DNA from: Hoeflea algicola
GTDB lineage: Bacteria; Pseudomonadota; Alphaproteobacteria; Rhizobiales; Rhizobiaceae
DNA length: 64,000 nt
Direction: 5' to 3'
NCBI RefSeq assembly: GCF_026619415.1
Contig: NZ_JAOVZR010000001.1
Location: 3,208,501 to 3,272,500, forward strand
The notes under the pieces are model-generated. The model searched no databases and was not told the origin of the DNA. It was given only the letters and a program-made list of their open reading frames with translations. The translations under genes were made by a program, and so were the position numbers. Shown here piece by piece: positions 54,364 through 62,858 of the stretch. The first letter of the stretch is position 1. Every line of letters begins with the position of its first letter.

Positions 54364-56403
54364 ATGAGCCAGACCGACGATCCAGTTATCGACCTTGCCG
54401 AACTCGAGCGCAAATATGATCCGGAGATGGCTTTCCGGCCCACCGGCAAGGCCGTGGCGCTGCTGGTGACCGTCGCACTGGTCGCCATGTCGCTCTATCA
54501 TTATTATGCAGCTGGCTTCGGTCTTGTGCGCGAACTGGTTCATCGCGGCATCCACGTGTCCTTCGTGCTTGGCCTGATCTTCATCGTATTTGGCGCAACT
54601 CGCCGCGAAAACGACACGCTCTATCCGTCCAGCCTGCTGCGTCCCGGCGGCATCGGCCTTTGGGATTGGGCGTTCAGCGGCTTGGCCGTCGTTGCCGCGC
54701 TCTATCTGCCGCTGTTGCCTGCCAGCGCGGTCTCTGTCCGGGTCGGCAATCCCTCAGCCTTCGACGTGTTCATGGGCACAGCGCTGATCCTTTTGACACT
54801 GGAAGCGTCGCGGCGCTCGATCGGCTGGACGCTGACCGCCATTGCCGTGGCCTTCATGGGCTACGGCCTGTTCGGGCAATACATGCCCGGCGTGTTCAGG
54901 CACCCCGGTGCGTCCTGGAGCGCGCTCGTCAATCACCTCTACATGACCGACCAGGGCATCTACGGCATCGCCGTCGGCGCGGTTGCCAAATATGTCTTCC
55001 TGTTCGTGCTGTTCGGGGTTCTGGCAACGCGCATCGGGCTCGGCAAACTGTTCATCGATACCGCCTCGTCGATCGCCGGGCGCTATGCCGGCGGTCCGGC
55101 CAAGGTGGCGATCTTTTCCTCTGCGCTGCTCGGCACCATATCCGGCTCCTCGATTGCCAACACGGTGACCACCGGTTCGCTCACCATTCCGGCGATGAAA
55201 AAGGTTGGCTACCGCCCGCATTTCGCCGCAGCAGTTGAGGCCACGGCCTCGACCGGAGGCCAGATCACCCCGCCGATCATGGGTGCTGCCGCCTTCATCA
55301 TGGTCGAGTTTCTCGAAATTCCCTACCGTGACATCGTCTATGCGGCGATGTTCCCGGCACTGCTTCATTATGTCGGCATTTTCGCCATGGTTCATTTCGA
55401 AGCCAAGCGCCTGGGCCTGCGCGGCCTGCGCCCCGACGAGATGCCGCAGATCCTCAAGGTGTTTACCGACAACTGGCTGGCGGTGATCCCGCTATTGGTA
55501 TTGATGGCGCTGATCCTGACCGGCAAGACCCCCGATTTCGCCGCTGTGTGGGGGATTACCGCCTGCGTCGTTGTTGGCTTCATCACCCCGCACAACCGGC
55601 TGACGGTGAAGGACCTGATCGAAGCTCTGACACTGGGCGCCAAATACGCGCTTGCTGTTGGCGCGGCGGCAGCCGTTGTCGGTATTGTCGTGGGCGTGGT
55701 CACGCTCACCGGCACGGCCTTCCGGCTGTCCTTCATCATCACCCAGACCGCCGCCAATATCGGCACCGTGCTGACCGCGCTGTTGCCGGCGGGGTTGGTG
55801 ACCGTGAATGCGCTGGCGCTGTTCTTCACCCTGCTGTTTACGGCCTTTGCCTGCATCCTGATGGGCGCAGGCATCCCCACCACGGCCACCTACATCATCC
55901 TGGTTTCAGTGGCAGCACCGGCACTGGCGCTGCTCGGTGTCGAGCCGCTGGTGTCGCATTTCTTCGTGTTCTACTACGGTGTGCTGGCCGATATCACGCC
56001 ACCGGTGGCGCTCGCGGCCTATGCGGCTGCCGGCATCGCCGGTTCCAACCCGTTCCAGACCGGCAACACGGCCTTCCGACTCGGCATCGCCAAGGCGCTG
56101 GTGCCTTTCGTGTTCGTCTATTCGCCGTCGCTGCTGATCGTCGCCCAGGGTTTCACCTGGGAAGCGTTCTTCATCACGCTCACCGGCGCCACCCTAGGGA
56201 TTGTTATGCTGGCCGGCGCCTTCACCGGCTTCGTGGTCGCACCGTTAAGCCGGATCGAGCGGATCTGGCTCGGGCTGGTGGCGCTGTTGTTCGTGGCGCC
56301 GGGGCTGACCACCATGGTGATTGGTGTGGTACTGGCGCTGCCGGTGTTCCTGCGCCAGGGCGCCATCTGGCTCAAGCACCGGCGCGAGGCCAGAGCGGGA
56401 TAG
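54364..56403 (+). CDS. TRAP transporter fused permease (4TM/12TM)
   Basis: 679-residue inner membrane protein joining the small DctQ-like (about residues 20-120) and large DctM-like TRAP subunits, as always seen with TAXI binding proteins. Large-subunit signatures: ALLGTISGSSIANTVTTGSLTIPAM, EATASTGGQITPPIMGAAAFIM and MGAGIPTTATYIILV. About 16-18 hydrophobic segments. ATG 54364, 193 bp after the binding-protein gene. Ends 13 bp from the convergent soeC stop, so little room for terminators. Confidence 0.92.
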   Translation: MSQTDDPVIDLAELERKYDPEMAFRPTGKAVALLVTVALVAMSLYHYYAAGFGLVRELVHRGIHVSFVLGLIFIVFGATRRENDTLYPSSLLRPGGIGLWDWAFSGLAVVAALYLPLLPASAVSVRVGNPSAFDVFMGTALILLTLEASRRSIGWTLTAIAVAFMGYGLFGQYMPGVFRHPGASWSALVNHLYMTDQGIYGIAVGAVAKYVFLFVLFGVLATRIGLGKLFIDTASSIAGRYAGGPAKVAIFSSALLGTISGSSIANTVTTGSLTIPAMKKVGYRPHFAAAVEATASTGGQITPPIMGAAAFIMVEFLEIPYRDIVYAAMFPALLHYVGIFAMVHFEAKRLGLRGLRPDEMPQILKVFTDNWLAVIPLLVLMALILTGKTPDFAAVWGITACVVVGFITPHNRLTVKDLIEALTLGAKYALAVGAAAAVVGIVVGVVTLTGTAFRLSFIITQTAANIGTVLTALLPAGLVTVNALALFFTLLFTAFACILMGAGIPTTATYIILVSVAAPALALLGVEPLVSHFFVFYYGVLADITPPVALAAYAAAGIAGSNPFQTGNTAFRLGIAKALVPFVFVYSPSLLIVAQGFTWEAFFITLTGATLGIVMLAGAFTGFVVAPLSRIERIWLGLVALLFVAPGLTTMVIGVVLALPVFLRQGAIWLKHRREARAG

Positions 56404-56416
56404 GCGTGGCTGCTGT

Positions 56417-57328
56417 TCAGCGGTTGCCGTAATAGAGCGACACGACGTGTTCAGCTTCGGCGAAGAACAGCCAGCGTTCGGCAAGCAGTCCAGCCAGCAT
56501 CGACAGGACGGCAATCAGGTTGACCAGCGCCGGTGCGTCGCTCAACCAGACCAGCGCCAAGATGGCCACCGGCACCACGCAGCCGAGCAAGAGCGCCAGC
56601 CGGCGCAAGCTGCGCGCATGTTTGCGGCCGATCCGGTGGACCATCTCCCGGGTCAGGTAATTGTCGCCTGTATGGGGTGTTTCCAGAAGCCGCACTCTGC
56701 CGATGAACCCGAGTCCGGTCGCCGTTTCAGGCGAGGAGCCGGTATCGCTCAGCCGCGACCGGCTGGCCCGCGCCCACCACAGCCATTTCGCCCCCCAGGC
56801 CAGCACCACCAGCACGATGCCCCAGAGTTCGGGGGCTTCATGTGTGCCAAGGGCGGAAGCCAGCAGCCAGCCGGAGCCGAGCGCGAAACCGCAATAGACC
56901 ACAGGCGTGAGCTGGCTGTTCCATTGCGGCACGGTCTTGAGCTGGGCATAGATCATCGAGGTGGTGAACACCGTTGCAGCCGCGCCAAATGCTGCCAACA
57001 GTCCCAGAAGCTGGTAGCGCAATCCGGTCGCCATCCAGATCAGCACGTAGATACCGAACAGGATCAGCGTTGCGATTGCGGCGATGCCTTCGCGCGATAG
57101 CCAGCTCGAGCGCCATTGGCTCAGCGCCCGCCAGGCCCGCTCGGGATGGCCGAGATGGAACGTGGATGCCAGCAGTCCCGCGACCGCAAGCCCGCCACCG
57201 ACAACTGAGATGAAAAACACCCATTCAGCAGAGGCTTCGACCGGAAACCCGAGGCCGATGAGAAAGATCATGCCAAGCCCGGCGCCTGACGTGACGGTAA
57301 AGAAAATGACGGAAACAGCGGGGTGCAT
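56417..57328 (-). CDS. soeC: SoeC-type sulfite dehydrogenase membrane anchor (DmsC-like)
   Basis: 303-residue NrfD/DmsC-type membrane subunit with about eight hydrophobic segments (MHPAVSVIFFTVTSGAGLGM at the start). Anchors the cytoplasmic SoeA-SoeB unit and passes electrons to quinone. ATG 57328 lies 4 bp after the soeB stop; the longer frame to 57421 is an overlap of soeB. Annotated elsewhere simply as DMSO reductase anchor; the SoeABC assignment rests on the adjoining subunits. Confidence 0.78.
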   Translation of the reverse strand: MHPAVSVIFFTVTSGAGLGMIFLIGLGFPVEASAEWVFFISVVGGGLAVAGLLASTFHLGHPERAWRALSQWRSSWLSREGIAAIATLILFGIYVLIWMATGLRYQLLGLLAAFGAAATVFTTSMIYAQLKTVPQWNSQLTPVVYCGFALGSGWLLASALGTHEAPELWGIVLVVLAWGAKWLWWARASRSRLSDTGSSPETATGLGFIGRVRLLETPHTGDNYLTREMVHRIGRKHARSLRRLALLLGCVVPVAILALVWLSDAPALVNLIAVLSMLAGLLAERWLFFAEAEHVVSLYYGNR

Positions 57329-57332
57329 GGGA

Positions 57333-58079
57333 TTATCCGAGTTTGTCGAGCGCGGCGTCGAGCCAGCCGAGGAAGCCGTCGACCTTCGGCATCGGTGCGG
57401 TGGCCGCCATTGGCTTTGCATCCGGCGTCGGGCGGGTTTTCGGCCGTGGAGGCAGGTACCGGTTGACTGGGCGTGTGCCCATCTCCGGCATCAATTCGAT
57501 GCCGCCACGTTCGGCCACAAGCTGCGACACATGAGAATCCGGATCGTTGAAATCGCCAAAGTGCCGCGCGCTGGAGGGGCAGGTGCGCACGCAAGCCGGA
57601 ATCCGGTCTTCTTCAGCCAATGTGTCGCTGTAGATTCGGTCGACACACAGGGTGCATTTCTTCATCACGTTTTCGACCGGGTCCATCTCGCGTGCGCCAT
57701 AGGGGCAGGCCCAGGCGCACAGGCCGCAGCCGATGCACATGTCTTCATCCACCAGCACGATGCCGTCTTCGCTGCGCTTGTAGCTGGCGCCGGTCGGACA
57801 CACGGTCACGCATGGCGCATCATCGCAGTGCAGACAGGATTTCGGGAAATGCACGATCTGCGCCGGGGCATCGTCAGGCGTGACCTCGAAGGTGTGGATC
57901 CGGTTGAGCCAGGCGCCGGAGGGATCGGCGCCATAGGCGTCGACATCGCTCAGGGGCGAAGCACCGGCGCTTGTGTTCCATTCCTTGCAACTGACCGCAC
58001 AGGCATGACAGCCCACGCAGGTATCGAGATCGATCACCAGCCCGAGCCGCTTGTTGGTGGTTGACGGCAGACTGGTCAT
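57333..58079 (-). CDS. soeB: SoeB-type [4Fe-4S] subunit
   Basis: 248-residue four-cluster ferredoxin-like electron-transfer subunit. Cysteine groups: CVGCHACAVSCKEW, CLHCDDAPCVTVCPTGA, CIGCGLCAWACPYGA and CTLCVDRI...PACVRTCPSSA. Starts at ATG 58079, the position where soeA would normally end by ATGA overlap. The frame upstream to 58208 is shadow. C-terminal 60 residues are Pro-rich and less conserved. Confidence 0.85.
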   Translation of the reverse strand: MTSLPSTTNKRLGLVIDLDTCVGCHACAVSCKEWNTSAGASPLSDVDAYGADPSGAWLNRIHTFEVTPDDAPAQIVHFPKSCLHCDDAPCVTVCPTGASYKRSEDGIVLVDEDMCIGCGLCAWACPYGAREMDPVENVMKKCTLCVDRIYSDTLAEEDRIPACVRTCPSSARHFGDFNDPDSHVSQLVAERGGIELMPEMGTRPVNRYLPPRPKTRPTPDAKPMAATAPMPKVDGFLGWLDAALDKLG

Positions 58080-60915
58080 GGCTTTTTCCCCCGCTAAAAG
58101 CCACCGTGTCCGGCGCAGGCCCAACCGGGCTTGTCTGTGCTGCGGTTGCCGGCAGGCTGCGTTCGCCCGACTGGTCCGGATCGCGCCGGATCGCCACGCG
58201 CAGGTCAAACCAGGCCGCCTGACCGGTGATCGGATCGGAATTGGCCCAGCGGCGTCCGTCGCCTTTTGGTGGCAACAGCTCGTCGATCAGGTGATTGAGC
58301 AGAAACCCGCGGGTTGCCTCCGGCGCGTCTTTGTCGAGCGCCCAGGCGCCGGCGCGCTTGCCAATGGCGTTCCAGGTCCACAAGGTTAACCCGTTGACCG
58401 CCTCCATGCGCCGGATGCGAACCCGGATCTCGCCCGAGGGCGAACTGACCAGCGCCCAGTCATCGTCGGCAAGACCCTGCTGGTCGCACACCGCGCCCGG
58501 CACATAGAGCGCGTTCTCGCCGTGGATCTGCCGCAGCCAGGCATTCTGCGAGCCCCAGGAATGATACATTGCCGCCGGCCGCTGGGTGATGGCGTGCAGC
58601 GGATAGCCGTCTGCCTCAGAGCCGTCGTCGGCAAATGGTGGATACCAGCACGGCAACGGATCAAAGCAGCGCTGGATCCGCTCGCGGTGATGTTCCGGCG
58701 GAACTGGCTTGGCCTTGCCCTCGGCAGAAAGCTGAAACTTGCGCAGCGGTTCGAGATAGAGCTGAAAAATGTTCTCCACCGGCCCTTCCTGCAGGCCATG
58801 TTCGATCGCCCAGTCGCTCCAGGCTCGGTTGGCGTGTTTGAAGTAGAGCGCTTCGGCCGGCAGATGCACCTGCGAGAAACCGCCATTGTCGATGTAGCGC
58901 TGGAGTTGATCGGGATTGGGTTCACCGCGGCCGGTCTTGGTTCCGTCCGCCCCGCGCCAGCCCGACAGCGGACCGACGCCGGGCTTGCGCTGGTGATGGA
59001 CGATATAATCGGCATAGTCCTTGTAAATGGCTGTGCCCTGTTCATCGACCATGCCCGGCAGCTTCAGCCGAGCGCCGAGATCGAGCAGCACGCTCTGGAA
59101 GCCGCGCACATCCCGGTCCGGTCCGACCACCGGCCAGCGGATCGAATCGCACAGCGCCTCAGGCTCGCTGATCGGCCTGTCGAGCAGCGAAATGCAGTCA
59201 TGCCGTTCGAGATAGGTGGTGTCGGGGAGGATCAGATCGGCGAATGCCACCATTTCCGAGGAATAGGCGTCCGAATAGATGATCTTGGGGATCACATAGT
59301 CGCCATTCTCGTCCTTGTCGGTCAGCATATCCATGACCGAAGATGAGTTCATCGACGAATTCCAGGCCATGTTGGCCATGTACATGAACAAGACATCAAT
59401 GCCGTAGGGATCGCGCGCATGGGCGTTGGAAATCACCATGTGCATCATCCCGTGGGCTGACAGCGGTGCATCCCAGGAAAATGCCTTGTCGATCCGCTCG
59501 GCGGTTTCGCCGTCGGCTTCAAGCAGCAGATCTTCCGGCCCGCGCGGATAGCCCAGATGCGGACCGGCGAGTGGCGTGTCGGCACAAGCTCCGCCATGCG
59601 GCCGCGGCTGACCGGCGACCGGGCGCGGATAGGGCGGCTTGAAGCGGAACCCGCCGGGGCGGTCGATCGACCCGACCAGGATCTGCAGCAGGTGCAGCGC
59701 ACGGCAGGTCTGGAATCCGTTGGAATGGGCAGAAATCCCGCGCATGGCGTGAAACGCCACCGGACGCCCGATCATCTGTTCGTGGCGTTTGCCCTTCATG
59801 TCGGTCCAGGGCTGGTCGATGATGACTTCGCGCTCGAATGCCGCCTCGGCGATTTCATCGGCGATGCGGGCAATGGTTGCAACCGAAATCCCGGTGCGCT
59901 CCGCCACCGCCGCCGGGGCATAGTCCGGATCAAGGTATTTGCCGGCCAGCAGCTCGAACACCGGTGTTGCCGACCGCCCGTCGGCCAGCGTGAACCGGCC
60001 TTTTAGTGCTGCCTTGATGCCGGGCGCCGACGATGCCGCGATCTCGCCGCTGTCACGGCTCGCCACCAGCGGCGTGCCATCCTCGGTCCGCGCGAACAGG
60101 CCGTGCCCGGCGCCGTCTGGATCGTCAATCACCAGCCACGGAGCATTGGTGTAGCGCAACAGATAGTCGACATCGATCTTGCCGGCGCGGAGCAATTCAT
60201 GCACCAGCGCCAGGATCAGCAGCCCGTCGGTGCCGGGTGTTATGCCCAGCCATTCGTCGGCGATGGCGTTGTAGCCGGTACGCACCGGGTTGACCCCGAT
60301 CACCTTGACGCCGCGCTCCTTGAGCTTGCCCAGCCCCATCTTGATCGGGTTGGAATCATGGTCCTCGGCGACGCCGAAAATCATGAACAGTTCCGTTTTC
60401 TCCCAGTCCGGCGCACCGAACTCCCAGAAAGCGCCGCCCATCGTGTAGATGCCGGCGGCCGCCATGTTGACCGAACAGAACCCGCCATGGGCTGCATAAT
60501 TCGGCGTGCCATAGGCCTGCGCCCACCAGCCGGTCATCGACTGGCTCTGGTCGCGCCCGGTGAAAAACGCCAGCTTGCGCGGATCGGTCCGCCGCACTTC
60601 GCCAAGCCATTCTGTGGCTAGCGTCAGCGCCTCGTCCCACTCGATTTCCTTGAATTTGCCCTCACCGCGTTCACCGGTCCTCAGCAGCGGCTTCTTCAGC
60701 CGCGCCGGCGAATAGTGCTGCATGATCCCCGCCGAGCCCTTGGCGCACAGCACACCCTTGTTGATCGGGTGGTCACGGTTGCCTTCGATGTAGTGAACCT
60801 TGTTGCCCTTGATATGCACATTGATGCCGCAGCGGCAGGCGCACATGTAGCAAGTGGTCTTGCGAATTTCGCTCTGGCCATCGGCGGCTTTGGCTGGCCG
60901 GCTGGTCTGGTTCAT
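57874..60915 (-). CDS. soeA: SoeA-type molybdopterin sulfite dehydrogenase large subunit
   Basis: DMSO-reductase family molybdoenzyme of about 945 residues plus an anomalous tail. N-terminal [4Fe-4S] motif CYMCACRCGINVHIKGNKVHYIEGNRDHP with GVLCAKGSAG; it lacks a Tat signal, fitting a cytoplasm-facing SoeA. FTGRDQSQSMTGWWAQAYGTPNYAAHGGFCSVN-type block, GVAEDHDSNPIKMGLGKLKERG and GITPGTDGLLILALVHELL match SoeA. SoeABC oxidises sulfite to sulfate with quinone. ATG 60915 with GGGGGAG site. The literal frame runs past 58078 into soeB; restoring one base in the G5A5 run (58082-58092) yields the expected TGA at 58078, overlapping the soeB ATG. Confidence 0.82.
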   Translation of the reverse strand: MNQTSRPAKAADGQSEIRKTTCYMCACRCGINVHIKGNKVHYIEGNRDHPINKGVLCAKGSAGIMQHYSPARLKKPLLRTGERGEGKFKEIEWDEALTLATEWLGEVRRTDPRKLAFFTGRDQSQSMTGWWAQAYGTPNYAAHGGFCSVNMAAAGIYTMGGAFWEFGAPDWEKTELFMIFGVAEDHDSNPIKMGLGKLKERGVKVIGVNPVRTGYNAIADEWLGITPGTDGLLILALVHELLRAGKIDVDYLLRYTNAPWLVIDDPDGAGHGLFARTEDGTPLVASRDSGEIAASSAPGIKAALKGRFTLADGRSATPVFELLAGKYLDPDYAPAAVAERTGISVATIARIADEIAEAAFEREVIIDQPWTDMKGKRHEQMIGRPVAFHAMRGISAHSNGFQTCRALHLLQILVGSIDRPGGFRFKPPYPRPVAGQPRPHGGACADTPLAGPHLGYPRGPEDLLLEADGETAERIDKAFSWDAPLSAHGMMHMVISNAHARDPYGIDVLFMYMANMAWNSSMNSSSVMDMLTDKDENGDYVIPKIIYSDAYSSEMVAFADLILPDTTYLERHDCISLLDRPISEPEALCDSIRWPVVGPDRDVRGFQSVLLDLGARLKLPGMVDEQGTAIYKDYADYIVHHQRKPGVGPLSGWRGADGTKTGRGEPNPDQLQRYIDNGGFSQVHLPAEALYFKHANRAWSDWAIEHGLQEGPVENIFQLYLEPLRKFQLSAEGKAKPVPPEHHRERIQRCFDPLPCWYPPFADDGSEADGYPLHAITQRPAAMYHSWGSQNAWLRQIHGENALYVPGAVCDQQGLADDDWALVSSPSGEIRVRIRRMEAVNGLTLWTWNAIGKRAGAWALDKDAPEATRGFLLNHLIDELLPPKGDGRRWANSDPITGQAAWFDLRVAIRRDPDQSGERSLPATAAQTSPVGPAPDTVAFSGGKSHDQSAVNHQQAARAGDRSRYLRGLSCLCGQLQGMEHKRRCFAPERCRRLWRRSLRRLAQPDPHLRGHA

Positions 60916-61224
60916 GCGCTCCCCCGCCTTCGTGCAACCCGTCTCCCGGGGGCGGCACGGCATTTTTCTGCCATCGCTGGCTTGCAAGCGTGCGCATCGG
61001 CGCCGCACCGCAAATGGGCATTGCGGCCAGTCAATTGTCAAGGCTGGGCGGTAAAGCCAGAATGCCTTTCGGTATGATCAGATTGGCGCTGAAAGGGGCC
61101 GAACAGCAGGATAGGCCGTTCAGCCCGCGGGCGTGGATCAGGGTCGGACGGCCCGAAATCGAGCGGGCAGGTGGCAATCGACACCCTGGGTCTGCGGCGG
61201 AAAGTTTTCAGGTTTCATGCGGAT
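60916..61224. other. Intergenic gap between soeA and its regulator gene
   Basis: 309 bp, both flanking genes on the minus strand. No open frame has recognisable homology. TTGACA on the minus strand at 61041-61036 is an isolated -35-like element without a good -10. No copy of the AT-rich regulator operator is visible here, so soeABC may be transcribed from the regulator promoter or from an unrecognised one. Confidence 0.5.
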
Positions 61225-61551
61225 CTAGCCCGCGAGCGCATTCCGGCGCGCGCAATAGAGCCCGTGCAACACTTCAAGCACGGCGGAAACTTCCTCGCCC
61301 TTGAGCGAATAATAGATGGTTTGCGCGTCACGCCGGGTGGCGACCAGATCGGCATCGCGGAGCTTGCGGAGATGATGCGACATCGCCGGTTGTGACAGTC
61401 CCGCCATGTCGGCGAGCCTGAGAACGCTTTGTTCGCCGTCCAGCAGGATACACAGAATCCGCAACCGTACCGGTTGCGACAGCATCTCCATCAGCTTCGC
61501 TGCTTCGCTCAGGCGCGGTTCCAATTCCAGCATGTCATGGGAATCCAGCAT
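61225..61551 (-). CDS. ArsR family regulator, SqrR/BigR-like persulfide sensor type
   Basis: 108-residue winged-helix repressor from ATG 61551 (the frame opens at 61641 without support). Recognition helix region LADMAGLSQPAMSHHLRKLRDADLVATRRDAQTIYYSL is ArsR/BigR-type. Two Cys only: Cys34 in RLRILCILLDG and Cys100 in LHGLYCARR, 66 apart, the spacing of Cys41/Cys107 in SqrR and Cys42/Cys108 in BigR, which sense persulfides by tetrasulfide formation. No metal-site Cys pair is present. It lies immediately before soeABC, so sulfur-responsive control is likely. Autoregulation is suggested by the overlapping operator. Confidence 0.82.
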   Translation of the reverse strand: MLDSHDMLELEPRLSEAAKLMEMLSQPVRLRILCILLDGEQSVLRLADMAGLSQPAMSHHLRKLRDADLVATRRDAQTIYYSLKGEEVSAVLEVLHGLYCARRNALAG

Positions 61552-61575
61552 CGGCGAAAGTCCGTTCCGTGAACA

Positions 61576-61616
61576 TTTATTTTCTCTTATATAAACAGCC
61601 CGGATTGAGGTTTCAA
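61576..61616 (-). promoter_or_regulatory. Sigma-70-like promoter with overlapping ArsR operator
   Basis: On the minus strand: -35 TTGAAA (61616-61611), 17 bp, -10 TATATA (61593-61588), about 37 bp before the regulator ATG. An AT-rich imperfect inverted repeat (61595-61576, arms TTTAT and ATAAA) covers the -10 and the start region; TTATATAA at 61587-61594 is a perfect 8-bp core. Placement predicts repression by the ArsR protein. The -35 lies inside the lacI-family gene's stop region. Confidence 0.6.
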
Positions 61617-62638
61617 CCGCCCACTCGGCGGGTGCTGTCACGGGCGATCAGTTCGACATCCATGACGGTCTTTTCCAGCATCAGCGCCGATGGTACTTTG
61701 ACATGCCGGATCAGCATTTCTGCGGACGAAACGCCAAGTGCGGTGCGTGGCTGCCGCACGGTGGTCAGCGCCGGGATGAAGCGGCAGGCGATGTCGATGT
61801 CGTCAAAGCCGACCACCGAGACATCTGCCGGGGTCGAAATCCCGTTGTGCGCCAGTTCCGAGATGAAGCCGAACGCCATCAGGTCCGACTGGCAGAATAC
61901 GGCGCTGGGGCGGTCGGAAAGGCTGAGCCAGGCGGAGGCCGCGCGCACCCCGGCTTCGATCGAGAAATCGCCTGCAAACAGATGAGCCGCAGAAAACGCC
62001 AGGCCGCGCGCCTTGAGTTCCTGATCAGCACCCTCGCTGCGGGTCATTGTCAGCACATTTTCATCGGGCCCGAGAACCATGCCGATCCGGCTGTGGCCTA
62101 GATCGAGCAGATGCGCGATCGCCAGCCGGGCGCCATGCACATTGTCGGCGCGCACGGATGGAAAACGATCCGACGTGGTCCATTCGCAGGCGAAAATGAT
62201 CGGCGGCGCGCCGATGCCCGACCGCGCCGCCGACAGCACTTCATCGGGCAGCGATCCGTCAAGCGCAATGATGCCGTCGGCGCGGCTGGCGTGCAGATAT
62301 TCCGACACCAACTGCGGCTTGGTTTGCACCTGCCGTGTGTCGACCACCAGCATGTTGAAGTCGGCTTTCGCCAGCGCCAACTCGATCCCGGCGAGGATTT
62401 CGGAAAAAAACGGATTGCCCAGGTTGGGCACCAGCACAACGATCGCGCCGGTGCGCTGGCGCCTGAGGTTGCGGGCCGAGAGATTGACCCTGTAGCCACT
62501 CTCCTCTGCTGCGGCCAGCACCGCATTGCGCGTTGATTCAGCGACTGTTTCCGGCTTGCTGAGCGCCCGGCTCACGGTTGCGGTGGAGACGCCGGCAAGC
62601 CGCGCGACATCGATGATTTTCGGTGCTCGTTTTTCCAT
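61613..62638 (-). CDS. LacI family transcriptional regulator
   Basis: 341-residue repressor. N-terminal helix-turn-helix IIDVARLAGVSTATVSRALSKPETV with hinge helix region RVNLSARNLRRQRTGAIVVLVPNLGNPFFSE, then a periplasmic-binding-like sensor domain (DFSIEAGVRAASAWL, VSVVGFDDIDIACRFIPALTTVRQPR). Divergent from the sugar ABC operon, with two LacI-type operators between them, so it most likely represses that operon. ATG 62638; ribosome site modest. Confidence 0.92.
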   Translation of the reverse strand: MEKRAPKIIDVARLAGVSTATVSRALSKPETVAESTRNAVLAAAEESGYRVNLSARNLRRQRTGAIVVLVPNLGNPFFSEILAGIELALAKADFNMLVVDTRQVQTKPQLVSEYLHASRADGIIALDGSLPDEVLSAARSGIGAPPIIFACEWTTSDRFPSVRADNVHGARLAIAHLLDLGHSRIGMVLGPDENVLTMTRSEGADQELKARGLAFSAAHLFAGDFSIEAGVRAASAWLSLSDRPSAVFCQSDLMAFGFISELAHNGISTPADVSVVGFDDIDIACRFIPALTTVRQPRTALGVSSAEMLIRHVKVPSALMLEKTVMDVELIARDSTRRVGG

Positions 62639-62727
62639 GAAATGCGGTATTTCCGGTATTGCCAGTCTGCGTCAAAAGTCCAATTTAAATTACACTTGAC
62701 TCTTTTTCTGAACGCGGTCAACCTTGA

Positions 62728-62776
62728 TGTAATCGATTGCAGTGGAGCATTGGAGGATGCGATGTAATCGATTTAA
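62728..62776. promoter_or_regulatory. Two tandem LacI-type operators
   Basis: TGTAATCGATTGCA (62728-62741; one mismatched pair) and TGTAATCGATTTAA (62763-62776), start-to-start 35 bp. The shared core AATCGATT has the central CG typical of LacI-family sites. They sit between the divergent LacI gene (90 bp away) and the sugar-binding protein gene (83 bp away), fitting repression of both. Confidence 0.75.
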
Positions 62777-62778
62777 AA

Positions 62779-62798
62779 AGTGTCGGGTTACCGACACT
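62779..62798 (+). repeat. Perfect stem-loop in the sugar operon leader
   Basis: AGTGTCGG (62779-62786) with CCGACACT (62791-62798), loop GTTA, directly after the second operator and 60 bp before the binding-protein ATG. No T tract; possibly a second binding site or an mRNA leader hairpin. Confidence 0.5.
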
Positions 62799-62858
62799 GC
62801 CGCGTGGCTGCGATCCGCATCCTGGCCGGCAGGGAGATCAATTCTGGGAGGAAGATCG

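Noticed and set aside
57874..58077. C-terminal extension of soeA as a genuine domain
   Set aside because: It is soeB read in another frame, and a single-base correction gives the normal overlapping stop. The literal frame is still reported, with this caveat.
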